A stretch of DNA of 64,000 nt from Odobenus rosmarus divergens (Eukaryota; Chordata; Mammalia; Carnivora; Odobenidae): positions 1,681,864-1,745,863 of the forward strand of contig NW_004450477.1 in NCBI RefSeq assembly GCF_000321225.1, read 5' to 3'. The notes under the pieces are model-generated. The model saw nothing but the letters and a program-made list of their open reading frames with translations, was not told the origin of the DNA and ran no database searches. Below are positions 1 through 10,641 of the stretch, piece after piece (position 1 is the first letter of the stretch; the number at the start of each line of letters is the position of its first letter). The position numbers and the translations under genes are program-made.

Positions 1-534
1 TGAAGTTTGGTTTTATTTTTCTTTTCTCTTTTTTGTTTTTGCTTAATTTGCAACCCTACTTTTATCCCAAAATAAATCTCAAAATGCCTCGCTTTCCCGG
101 TCTGTAAAGTATCTGATCTGAGACTGTATGTCCAAGATAATAAAGTAAAATGTCTGAGCTGCCTTCACCCACTAAAGAAAAAATCAAGCCATTATCTGAA
201 GTTTTTTGCACAACTTACCTAATTAAGAGGAGGACATGAAAAGTAAACCCAGAGCTAGAAAATTAGCAATCTTATTTTGTAAGATATTGTAAGGTACTTC
301 CTATTCTTTCACAGACCTTCTAATAGAATAGATACATCAATGGGTAAATTATTAGCAAGTGGAGTACTTGAGAAAGCATCAGCCACGTCCACATGACATT
401 GCTAATCAAAGTCCCATGATCTCGAGTGATTCCAAGGAAGTTCATTCGCAAGGGATTCCAGTGATGCCTCGCTAGTCTAGTCATGTGAGCTCCCAGAACC
501 TGCAGCTCAACATCCCCTAGGAACATCTTAAAAT

Positions 535-645
535 GCAGAATTCAGGCTCCACCCCAGACCCTCTGGATTAGTCCTCACTTCAACAACATCTGTAGGTGAT
601 TCACATGCACAGGGAAGTTGGAGAAACCCTGAAGCAGAGGATTGA
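535..645. repeat. MER5-like DNA transposon fragment
   Basis: The sequence (GGCTCCACCCCAGACC, then a GTAGGTGATTCACATGCA-like arm) resembles the MER5/MER3 group of short hAT-type elements. It is degraded; exact family and ends are uncertain. Confidence 0.5.
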
Positions 646-1246
646 CATGTTCACACATAAATTGACCTTTTGGTTTAATACCATGTTGAAATAATTCTTA
701 ACAAAACTCTCTTTAACACCTAAGAAGAAATCATTTCTTTTGACCAAATATCTTTGATATGCAACTATTTCTATTTTCTTCTTATGAGGATCCTAAATGA
801 CAATTTCTAATATTGTTTTATAATAAACATATTTAACAAGATAAGACAAATGTAATTTTGAAAAAGACTAATAGGGACTAACTGGACAGCCTATTATAAA
901 TAACATTCTGGTTTGTCCTTCATTAATAACCCATAAATTAGGTGGCACATACTTCCTGGCCCTCAAATCACCAGTAAATCTCTTGTGTTTCTACATTTCG
1001 TGTATTGTAAGTTTCATAAGAATATTTATATGCCAACACCACACCTGTACCTATTTGTATCTAGGTTCCTTTAAAACTGAACAGAGGGCATGTAGTTTGA
1101 GCCTATGGCAAATTCCAAACTGCCCTTGTGAAATTCTGAGTTTTAAAAAGTCATAGAAAAGTTTCCATAGATTTTAATTCCTTTTGATTTTGAAATCCTC
1201 ACTTCCTTATGCCTGCCCACCTGTTTTTTAGAAGTTACAGTCTTGT

Positions 1247-1467
1247 GGGGCACTGGGCTGGCACTCAGTTAAGCAAACTGACTCTTGGTTTCAGCTCAGG
1301 TCATGATCTCGGGTCGTAATCTCCGGGTCGTGATCTCAGGGTTGTGAGATGGAGCCCTGAGCAAGGCCCCTCACTCAGCACAGTGTCTGCTTAAGACTCT
1401 CTCTCCCTCTCTCTCTGCCCTTCCCCCCCAAAATAAACACATAAATCTTAAAAAAAAAAAGAAGAAG
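1247..1467 (+). repeat. Carnivore SINE (old copy)
   Basis: A diverged tRNA-derived SINE with A and B box remnants, a CT-rich body and a poly-A tail, flanked by AGAAGTTA-like direct repeats. It contains a small internal duplication around GGGTCGTGATCTC. Confidence 0.85.
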
Positions 1468-1494
1468 AAGTTAGTGTTGTATCACAGAAAAAAA

Positions 1495-1700
1495 ACTCTG
1501 GAACTGGAGCAAGAACATCAGAAGAGCCTGATGCTTAAAACTAGTTCCGCTGCTAACTGACTGGGTGTCTTTGGAGATGTTACTCAATATCTTTAATCAA
1601 CATGCCTCAAATTAAGTTTTCTCATCTGTCAAATAGAGACAGTGGAGTCTGGCATTGTCTCATAGGATTCTTGTAAAACTCAGATAAGGTGTGAGTCTTT
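1495..1700 (+). repeat. MIR element
   Basis: Degraded MIR: the TGCTAACTGACTGGGTGTCTTTGG core is followed by a CTCATCTGTCAAAT segment and an AGGATTCTTGTAAAACTCAGATAAG segment, in the consensus order. Confidence 0.6.
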
Positions 1701-2412
1701 ATGAGGACTGTATTATGTATAGTCACACAGTCATAAGATTTGTTTAATGGTTTTCAGTTAGGGCTGGGAGTGGACTAAATATTATACGTGTATTTTCCTG
1801 CAACACACCTAATTTGGAAGAAAGGTGATCTTAATTTTAAGAGTTCCACTTATGCACCGGGAATGGAACCATAGAGCATATATCTTATAGACTTACAGCT
1901 TATGGCTCTATGTCCTCAGCAACCACAACCTTCCCTTCTGCTCCTCAGAAACGTGAAGTTCTCCCCCTTGCCTGGGACAGTGACATTTCTGGGACACCAA
2001 GCAATGAATTCCTCATCAGGGTGCTACTCTTCACTCTGTGAAGTCAAAAGACACAACGTTTGGTGTTTTTTCTTCTGTCAGAATTCCATATAATTCCATA
2101 TAATTCCTCCACTTTTTTCCTAGGCAAAATTTACTAATAGATTATAAAAACATGCTTTGATATTTTTAATTAGTCACCTCTTTTTCTAAAATATTATTCC
2201 TTCAAAAACACACATCTTTATGTAGTGATCATAACCGAGTCACTACGTAATTGTTGCTGTCAGTTACTAAGTAGGTCTGTCTCCCATCCAATCACATAAT
2301 CCCAAATTGGAGGAAGTCACGTGGTCATTTTGTCAAAAGACACCCCAGTACAGAATTCCCCCCACCAGCAAATGGAGGAGAAACTAATTTATCTTTTTGC
2401 TGTTGTTTTAAT
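1701..2412. other. Non-coding, no feature recognised
   Basis: AT-rich sequence with no recognisable gene or repeat. A 63-codon open frame at 1902-2093 looks like chance. Confidence 0.5.
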
Positions 2413-2426
2413 AAATACAACATAAG

Positions 2427-2656
2427 GGGCGCCTGGGTGGCTCAGTTGCTTGAGCGTCCAACTCTTGATTTAGGCTCAGGTCATGATCTCAGGGTTGTGA
2501 GAAGGAGCCCTGCATCAGGCTGTGCACTGGGCATGGAGCCTGCTTAAGATTCTTTCTCTTCCTTTCTGCCCCACCTTGCACGGGTGCACACTCTCTCTCT
2601 AAAAAAATAAATGAATAAAATAAAATAAATCATATCTTAATAAAGCTAAATTTTAA
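2427..2656 (+). repeat. Carnivore SINE
   Basis: Starts GGGCGCCTGGGTGGCTCAG and ends in A-rich sequence; a 14-bp direct repeat AAATACAACATAAG (2413-2426 and 2657-2670) flanks it. The body is of an older, diverged type. Confidence 0.95.
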
Positions 2657-2984
2657 AAATACAACATAAGACACATTAGCGAGAGTTTGAAAAAGATGAG
2701 GGAGGGGCATGAGGGGAGCCTCTTCTAATCTTTCCACTTCTGTGCAACTATTACAAAAAAAAGAATTTCCCTTTTTGTGTAAAGCTCTTATTGACTGTAT
2801 TCACATTCAACAATATTTCACATAAACATTTTCCTTAGCATATTGAATGTTATTTCCCACATCCAGCACAATGTTTCTAGCTTCAGTGTCTTTGCACGTT
2901 TTTCTGCCTGGGATGTCTTTTCCTAGTGAAGTCAGGCTCAGCCTTTGTCTTAGCTCAGGTGTGAGTTCCTGGGGGTCCTTGCTG

Positions 2985-3135
2985 CGCAGTGTGCTCCACA
3001 GACCAGTGGCATGTGCATCACCTGGGAGCATCCTATAAATGCTGAAGCTACGCTTCTATCCCAGACATTCCCAATCAGAATCCGTACTGTAGTAAGGTTC
3101 TCAGGTGTTATGGATTAACATTTGAGAAAGGTTGT
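2985..3135. repeat. MER5/MER3-like DNA transposon
   Basis: The segment ACCAGTGGCATGTGCATCAC, followed by CCCAGACATTCCCAATCAGAATC-like sequence and ending TTTGAGAAAGGTTG, follows the MER5/MER3 layout. It is non-autonomous and codes for nothing. Confidence 0.7.
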
Positions 3136-6020
3136 TCTGGAAAGCCTTTCTGAACCACCTAACCATGACTCCCCCCCGCCCCCGCCACCTCCCACAGGCC
3201 CGCCCACCCATCCAGGATAGGTCAGGTGACTCATTGCGGTCTGCTTTTAATTCCCCACACATGGGCCTCCCCAGCACATAAATTGGTTGGAGATGGGGAT
3301 GGACTTGTTTTGCTCTTCACATCCCCAGGTTCAAGTGCGGCGCTTGGCACGTAAGCTTCAATATTTGGAGTTGTTTTATCACTTTCTGACACCGTGGCTT
3401 TGTAGATGAAAAAATACAGGTGAAAATTTCTTTCATGCTGGGAAAGTGGGGAGTCAGGTAGGACTTTCTGGGTCACTGGTCCGCAGTTTGAGAGTCCCCT
3501 ATAATTGCAGTCTTTACTGTAGAAAACACACTGGGGGTTGGGGGAAAGAAATGCTTCTCTGCGAATAATTTCTGAAAGTCCACTATTGGAACTTGACCAT
3601 TTTTGCTTAAGGTATTTAATATCTGTTACCAGTGTCTCTGGGAGAACCTGCACTTTATGCTCAACCTCTCCGGTGAGCAGCTAGCAGATTTTGGTAAGCA
3701 TTTTATAAGACCTAGAGATAATGATTCTCTGACCCGAGAAGATAGGGCCTTCTAGTAGGTGTGAAGGAAGTTAAATGGTGGAATGCTGCGAAACAACTTC
3801 TAATCCTGACAGATGTTACAATAGGTTTTATCTTGAATCCTATCATAGATTTCTTTTCCATTAAAAAAAAATATGTTCTCTAAAAATCTCAGGACATTTC
3901 CCGCCCCACCCCCACCCCCATCCTGCCTTTCATCCAGTCCTCCTTTCAAAGCGAACCACTGATACCCTGGGTTGGTTTTGTTTGTTTGTTTGTTTCTTCC
4001 CAGATACTGGTTTTAACTGTAGACAAAGTGCAGGTCCTTCTACAATGAGGTTTCTGAACTCCTACTAAAATTAAACAGCTAAACTATGGGGAGCTTCCTC
4101 TGTGTTCAGCAACCGCTTTGTTCTTTCATCGTGGAAGGAACGTTTTGTGAACTTGAGGATGGACAATCTGATAGGTGGAGGCTTAGCCCAGGAGGCTAGT
4201 GTTTTGAATTAGAAGACTGATTAGGGCTTTGGAATCAAGTTGTACCCAGAAACAAGACTTGTCTGTCCTGCAGGGCTATTGTTTGTCTTATGTGAAAGGA
4301 ACAAGAGGCTCCTGGTACTGCTTACCAATGGCTCTCACAACCAGCCTCCTAGAGCACAGAGTATAACTACATTCAAGAATGTGTGGCTTCTTTTCCCCTT
4401 TGGGAGCCTGTCGCTGTGCCGATCCCTCACCATGGACACCAGCTTGAGTTGAGTTGTGAATCTGAGTTGGGTTTCTCTTGCAGAAGAGTGTATTGTTTAC
4501 CTCTCCTAAGCAGCTTATGTGAGTGTCAGTGATGATGCTATTCACAATAATTTGCCCAGACAGGGACCTTGGGTGGGGTTTTTAGGAGTCCTTTGACATC
4601 TTCAGAGTGTACCTTGTTGAGCAATCTGACGCAGGTGAGCCATGCAGGATGGGAAGAACAATTGCGTTCTATATACTGTGACCTCAAGCCTAAGTCCATT
4701 TGAGTCATATTTTCCCACAGGGTTTGTGGCCCATCCCAAAGGAACGAGATTTTTAACACCCTATTCTTGTGAAGTTTAGTGTTGTAAACCTTGCTCTTGG
4801 AATCTGAAAGCCATGGACATTTTTTGGTTTTTCACATTTGGGGGAGTTTGTTTTTAAATGTTAAGTAGTTAATAACTTTTTATTAATTTCATGTGCCTTT
4901 GGGAGACTTCTATACTTTGATCTCCCTATCTGAAAAAACTCTGCAAATTGTCTAGTAACGATCATGAATAGAGGCTCTAGAGATTAAAAAACGAAGAGGA
5001 AGTTAAAATTCCATTTGCAAAGATTTAAAGTATTAGAGAAATGCTAGTCAAACCAAGAGGAAGCAGCAACATCTACCAAAACATTCAAAAGGAAAAAAAA
5101 GCATGATTTAGGAGTTAAGACAAAGAATGCTTGTCTTTAACTACCCCCTTAAACAATGATCTTCTTTTAAAATCTTTGCAAGTTAGGCACGACACCATTC
5201 CCGCTATTCTTATTAATAAGCCAACTTAAATCGATTGTAGGAGGACCTGGGTCTTGTCCCAGCTCTGCTTAAAGTGCAGTCCAAAACTGCTCAATCCACC
5301 TGTGACTGCTAGCCGCCTCAACCGGGAGGGTATCTTACCTTTTACCTAAGATTTCCCCACGAGAAATCTCAGCACTCCAAAAGGCAGTTGTTAATCCGTC
5401 TTTCTTAGAATAAAATCTAATAGGAAATGGGAACTGGGCTTTTTCTTGAGAGAATCCATAAGGTTTTCAACACACAAGGAAAACACATCATTTTGATAGT
5501 ACGTTAGCACATTGAATTATTTGAATTGCAGTAGGCGGAAGTAGCAGTAAGATTCAAACTTCCGTTTCACATAGGAAGAATGCAACTGTAGCTCAAAGTA
5601 TGCAAGTAGTGTGAGTTTTGGCAGAGCAAGCACATTTTAAAGAGCATCCACTCGGATACGCTGCTGAGTTCACTTTTCCCCATGCATGTAGTTGTTAGCG
5701 TTCCGTCCTCTCCCTATCCATCGGCCTGGGCTGTAGAGAGATCCCATATCTTACCCTGTTAGAAGGGAAGATGTGGAAAAAGCGGGCCTACTGACCCAGT
5801 CCAGCAGTGCGTTGTATTGAGCTGCCCCCAAATACGGGCAGAAACAAGAGCCCTGCATTTTCCTGGCACTCAAGCACATGGTGCTCCTGGGAAGGCTAGG
5901 GGATGCATTAGCGCTCCCCATGGGAAGCAAAAAAGGAAGCACCTTGTGGGATGGGGAGGAACAAGAAGGCACAAAAACTCGCTTCTCTAGGGAAGACCCA
6001 GAAGATTTGAAAGAAATAAA
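3136..6020. other. Non-coding intergenic stretch
   Basis: No supported gene. A 140-codon frame on the - strand at 3231-3653 has no recognisable domain and overlaps sequence that on the + strand looks like an old L2/MIR tail (near 3320-3360). C-rich tracts occur at 3168-3190 and 3901-3925, and a short TTTG run near 3980. Confidence 0.5.
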
Positions 6021-6034
6021 AATTTTAAAACCCA

Positions 6035-6226
6035 GGGCGCCTGGGTGGCTCAGTCATTAAGCATCTGCCTTTGTGTCAGGTCATGATCCCAGGGTCCTGG
6101 GATCGAGCCCCGCATCAGGCTCCCTGCTCAGCGGGAAGCCTGCTTCTCCCTCTCCCACTCCCCCTGCTTGTGTTCTCTCTCTCGCTGTGTCTCTCCCTGT
6201 CAAATAAAACCTTTTTTAAAAAAATC
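6035..6226 (+). repeat. Carnivore SINE, type A
   Basis: A near-full-length copy of the lineage with GTGTTCTCTCTCTCGCTGTGTC in its body. The flanking repeat TTAAAACCC occurs at 6025-6033 and 6227-6235. Confidence 0.95.
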
Positions 6227-6724
6227 TTAAAACCCTGCATTATGTACAATGTCTATAAAGCATGAAACCCCTGCAACAATCTGAGCTCACTAGCATTCAA
6301 CCTTAAAGCTAACAGGAAAGGTTCTATTTTCATCAAAAGATAGTTTTATCCTTTTCTTCTCTGCCCCCCATCCCTTCCACTGCCAACCTTTAGACATGGT
6401 GGTCAAGCCATGGGGTTTGCTAAGGTCACAGACTACAGAAGAGGCAACAAATAGGCTTCACAAGGGCCAGTGAGGGTCATGCTCAAGGCCACGTCCACAA
6501 GATCCCTTCAGACGGGCATTCTCTCCCATTCTTTCTAAGCCATTGGTTTTCCCTAGGGTTGATTCTACTTTGACGTTTCCTCATCCCATAACTAATACTC
6601 AGATCCATTTGACAAGGAAGATGTGTTCCAATAGTGATGATGAACATAAAGTATTTTCCATTTACACAGAAATCTGCAATAGCTAAAGAATTCTTATACA
6701 CAGCAGCAACACTCTAACTGTACT

Positions 6725-6840
6725 TGACAGAAAACTAAGAACTGGAGCCCAGAGTTTAAATGGTATACCCACGGTCACATAAGGGGGAAAACCTCAGCCC
6801 CAGGGAATTTTACTCCAGGTGCAATGCTCTTTACTGCAGG
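6725..6840 (-). repeat. MIR element fragment
   Basis: The order GGTATACCCACGGTCACATAAG then CAGGGAATTTTACTCCAGGT then GCTCTTTACTGC is the reverse complement of the MIR core and 5' part. Confidence 0.55.
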
Positions 6841-7210
6841 CAGGTTTACAAATGATAGTTGGATTCCCCCAAGCAGCCCTCAAAGGTCCCTTTAACTCCT
6901 AAAGCTATTAAGTTGTAACAGCCTCCTATTTTCCGTGGAAAGATGTATGGGGTTTCAAAAAATTGGTTGATTAAATCCATTTTGGGTACACATCCCACCA
7001 CAGATGAGGACTCTTAATATTCTGGCATTGATGGTCCCTTGATTTCCCCCAGTTTGAAAATGCAAGTGCACCTCAAGAGGTCCTCAGGATTTGTCCGGGA
7101 GTGATGTTAGAAAGCACTGGCAATCTCAAAAAGCCTAACCTGCTACTTGTAGGCAGAATGATAGTTCAGGTATGCTAGGGTTTACTGAAATATTTAGCTT
7201 TTGCAAACTT

Positions 7211-7400
7211 TTTTTTTTTTAAAGATTTTATTTATTAGAGAGAGAATGAGAGGTAGAGAGCATGAGAAGGAAGAGGGTCAGAGGGAGAAGCAGACCCCCT
7301 GCCGAGCAGGAAGCCCGATGTGGGACTCGATCCCGGGACTCCAAGATCATGACCTGAGCTGAAGGCAGTCGCCTAACCAACTGAGCCACCCAGGCGCCCC
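7211..7400 (-). repeat. Carnivore SINE, inner copy of a nested pair
   Basis: A reversed SINE with poly-T at the left and CAGGCGCCCC at the right, flanked by TGCAAACTT at 7202-7210 and 7401-7409. It landed in the left duplication of an older SINE. Confidence 0.95.
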
Positions 7401-7409
7401 TGCAAACTT

Positions 7410-7558
7410 CTTTTTAAAATTATTTGTCGGAGAGCACAAGCAGGGGGAGCTGCAGGCTCCCCGCTGAGCAGGGAGCCCGATGCGGGACTCGATCCCAGGA
7501 CCCTGGGATCATGACCTGAGCCAAAGGCAGACACTTGACTGAGCCACCTGGGTGCCCC
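7410..7558 (-). repeat. Carnivore SINE, outer older copy
   Basis: A reversed, more diverged SINE. Its duplication GCTTTTGCAAA is at 7197-7207 and 7559-7569, outside the neighbouring SINE, so it inserted first. Confidence 0.9.
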
Positions 7559-7572
7559 GCTTTTGCAAATTT

Positions 7573-8124
7573 AAGTTTTTTTGCTCCTTTTTTGCTTTAG
7601 AGAGACTACTTGGTAGTTCATCTGAGCATCCTCCTATCTCTCAAACACCCTGGATGTATGTGTGGTAAACTCACCTGAGTCTGTTCTCTATGCAAGGGAA
7701 GGTAAGTGGCTTCATTGAGGGTGCCAGAGTAACAACACCCAGAACCAGCCATTTAGGTCAGCAGAGAAGAAATAACAAATGTTTGTGATGAACACTCCCT
7801 AACACATTTGCACAGGTGGGTTAATTAAGTACATAACATCTTGGAAAGCAGAGAACTTTTCCTAAGGACCTGAAACTCTGGATGAGTACATGATCACTGA
7901 CGGGCTAGGGATGTGGGGGAGAGAGGAGAAGCAAGGGAAAATGTGCTCCAAGAATGGACTTTAGCTCCTTAATTTTGCTTTGGTCTGTCTTTGGTAGCAG
8001 GGTGTGAGCTATAAAAGAGTTTACTTCATTTGGGATCATCTGAGTGGCCAGCCCATCTGACTAAGTGCAGGACCAATTACCACATAGCAGACTGTGGGAA
8101 GAGCAGATCGTGTGCCTTGCAACT
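7573..8124. other. Non-coding, no feature recognised
   Basis: Unique-looking sequence with no supported gene, RNA or recognisable repeat. Confidence 0.5.
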
Positions 8125-8260
8125 CGGTGTGGTCCTCAGACCAGCAGCATGTAGAAGTTTCTAGAAAGGCAGAATCTCAGACCCCCACCCTGGCTTATTG
8201 AATAATAATCTGAATTTTAAGATTCTCTGCTGACTCAAAATCTGAAAAGCACTGCCATGA
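8125..8260. repeat. MER5/MER3-like DNA transposon
   Basis: TGTGGTCCTCAGACCAGCAGCAT, the AGAATCTCAGACCCCCACCC middle and the AAAATCTGAAAAGCACTGCC end follow the MER3/MER5 layout. Confidence 0.75.
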
Positions 8261-8527
8261 AGGAACCTGAGAGATAAAATACTTATTTTCCTCTAATTTT
8301 CAGAATGAGGAGAAAACAAATGGCGTTCAAATCCTACATATCTTCCAAAGGAACAGCAGTCCTAAGTTTTTCCCTTTTCTTCACTTCCCTGTCCATGTGT
8401 TTGCCTTCACAGCCTCATGGTATAGTTATTAGTGCATCTCTGAGCTCCTCGCTGGTGCACTGCATATTGCTCACACTTTAGACACCCAGCACTTAGGGCA
8501 TCTAGGATATACTAGATGCATAACATG

Positions 8528-8745
8528 GTGTTCATGAGCTCCAGCTCTGAAGTCCAAATTCCCAGCCCTGCCACAAGCCTCTGTTCATGTATCTGTAAGA
8601 TGAGAATAAGAAATCTCCTCCGTCAGAGGGTTACTGTGGGAAGTAAATGAGCTGATACAGGTAACATACTTAAGACAGCACCTGACACATACTAGCTGCA
8701 CCAAAGTGGTAACTTGTTCTTAGGTGCTCAACCAATGCTGAACAA
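8528..8745 (+). repeat. MIR element
   Basis: CCAGCCCTGCCACAAGCCTC, then TATCTGTAAGATGAGAATAA, then AGGGTTACTGTGGGAAGTAA and ACCTGACACATACTAGC follow MIR from its core to near its 3' end. Confidence 0.8.
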
Positions 8746-8884
8746 ATGAATGGGTAGGAACTTCATATAAAAAACACTTTATGAAGATCAAAATTTGGTG
8801 TTCTGTTGCTTCAAAAATATAAAATTTTAATATGCAAAGAAAGCCTGACATGAGGGAAGAAAAAGGGAAAATGGGTCAAAATGA

Positions 8885-8990
8885 ACCCTTAGGAAAAGCA
8901 TGTGATTTGGACTCAAGACCACAGTTTGGATCCCAGCTCTGTCCTTTATCAGCTATGTGATCTCCTACAATGAACAAGCTCCCATGATTA
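8885..8990 (+). repeat. MIR element fragment
   Basis: TTTGGATCCCAGCTCTGTCC followed by TCAGCTATGTGATCT matches the 5' half of MIR. Confidence 0.55.
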
Positions 8991-9227
8991 CTCTTTATTT
9001 CCTGGGGTTACACAAATAAAAGGATTTGTAACTGACCAAGTAGGAGGGTAAGGCCCACCTTGCTCATTATTGTATTCCTACATCTCAGCCCAGAGATACT
9101 CTGTGGTGTGTTGTTCAATTGATTGGAGCATGCACTCTCAATGGGGACAAAACTTAGAAATTGTATTGGTTTGTGGCCCTCTAAATCTCAACCCTAACAG
9201 ACAAAATCTATCCCTTAGTATTTAAAA

Positions 9228-9429
9228 TTTTTTTTGAAGATTTTATTCATTTGAGAGAGAGAGAACATGCGAGCGAGCACAAGAGTGCCAGTGGGGTGGG
9301 GGGGAGGCAGAGGGAGAAGCAGACTACCTGCTGAGCAGGGAGCCTGATGTGGAACTCCATCCCAGGACCCTGGGATCACGACACAAGCCGAAGGCAGACG
9401 CTTAACCAACTGAGCCACTCAGGCATCCC
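9228..9429 (-). repeat. Carnivore SINE
   Basis: A reversed SINE from a T-rich start (TTTTTTTTGAAGATTTTATT) to CACTCAGGCATCCCA; moderately diverged, with short TATTTAA repeats at both ends. Confidence 0.9.
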
Positions 9430-9687
9430 ATTATTTAATTTCTTTGCAGTGGGGAGTGAGCTAACCAGGAGGCAATGTCTAAAAGGGCTCCTTGGGAGGC
9501 AGAGAATGAGAGGGATCATCTGGGAAAAAAATTAGATGGCTCTAACTCCATCTGTATCAGATGAGAGCTCCTAAGGAAGAGAAAGGAGCAAAAGGCAGCT
9601 AGCCAAAAGGCAAGCACAGAAAACCCGTGGAGAAAGAATTAAGATTGGGTGAGATGATCTATGTGAAACAATTTTACAAAATGAAGT

Positions 9688-10196
9688 GCCATGCTCCACC
9701 TTGGAGCTGCCTGCAGAGGTGGCCGCCATCTCCTATTCAGCATCATGGCTGCCCTCAGGTCTCTGGTGAAGCCCAACATCATTAAAAAGAGGACCAAGAA
9801 TTTCATCTGGCACCAGTCAGACCAATATGTAAAAATTGAGCACAACTGGGGGGAATCTCAGAGGTACTGATAATAGGGTACAAAGAAGATCCAATGACAT
9901 CCAACATTGTTGGATGGAGCAACAGGACAAAGCACATCCTGCCCAGGGGCTTCCGGAAGTTTCTAGTCCACAACACGAAGGAGCTTGGAGTGCTGCTGAT
10001 CTGCAGCAAATCTTACTGTGCAGAGATTGCTTACAGTGTCTCCCCGAAAACCACAAAGCCAGTGTGGAAAGATCAGCCCAGCTGGTCATCAGTTGCTAAT
10101 TCCAATGCCAGGCTGTGCAGTGAAGAAAATGAATAGATGGTGTATGTGCATGTCATATTTGTTAATAACCCATAAAACTACAAAGAAAAAAGCTAT
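9688..10196 (+). pseudogene. RPL32P: RPL32 processed pseudogene
   Basis: A retrotransposed, intronless copy of the mRNA for ribosomal protein L32 (eL32). The ATG at 9745 is followed by [11 protein letters not shown], and the end at 10136 reads [10 protein letters not shown] then a stop, matching the L32 termini. Flanking 5' and 3' UTR-like sequence is recognisable, and an A-rich stretch ends near 10196. It is dead: the starting frame stops within 42 codons, and following the L32 similarity needs at least four frame changes, near 9850, 9885, 10050 and 10100. No clear target-site duplication was found. A SINE has inserted just beyond its 3' end. Confidence 0.92.
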
Positions 10197-10224
10197 AGAC
10201 CTGTATAATTATGGAAAGAGAAGG

Positions 10225-10405
10225 GTGTTTTGTCTTTTTTTTTTTTTTTTAAGATTTTACTTATTTGAGGGAGTGTGAGTAAGCATGAGCGGGTTGGGGG
10301 GGCAGAAGGAGAGGGAGAAGCAGGCTCCCTGCTCAGAGGGAGGACCCTGGGATCATGACCTGAGCCAAAAGTAGACACTTAACCGACTGAGCCACCCAGG
10401 CGCCC
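10225..10405 (-). repeat. Carnivore SINE beside the RPL32 pseudogene
   Basis: A reversed SINE with a 13-bp exact duplication TGGAAAGAGAAGG at 10212-10224 and 10406-10418. Its middle is shortened between the GCTCCCTGC and GACCCTGGGATC segments. Confidence 0.95.
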
Positions 10406-10439
10406 TGGAAAGAGAAGGTTTTACGAAACATTTCAAGTT

Positions 10440-10631
10440 TTGGGGGGAGGGTGGTGCCTGGGTGGCTCAGTCAGTTAAGCGGCTGTCTTTGGTTCAGATC
10501 ATGATCTCTGGGTTCTGGGATCAAGCCCCACATTGGGCTCCCTGCTCTGCAGGGAGTCTGCTTCTCCCTCTGCCTGCCGCTCCCCGTGTTTGTGCTCTGT
10601 CAAATAAATAAAATCTTTAAAAAAAAAAAAA
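10440..10631 (+). repeat. Carnivore SINE, opposite to its neighbour
   Basis: A forward SINE flanked by ATTTCAAGTT at 10430-10439 and 10632-10641. It faces away from the SINE 34 bp to its left. Confidence 0.93.
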
Positions 10632-10641
10632 ATTTCAAGTT

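Noticed and set aside
2427..2500. tRNA-like heads of the SINEs as tRNA genes
   Set aside because: They have tRNA-derived promoter boxes but are SINE heads with A tails and target duplications, not folded tRNA genes.
3231..3653. 140-codon open frame on the - strand
   Set aside because: No recognisable domain, no splice or promoter context, and part of it overlaps sequence that resembles an old repeat tail on the other strand.
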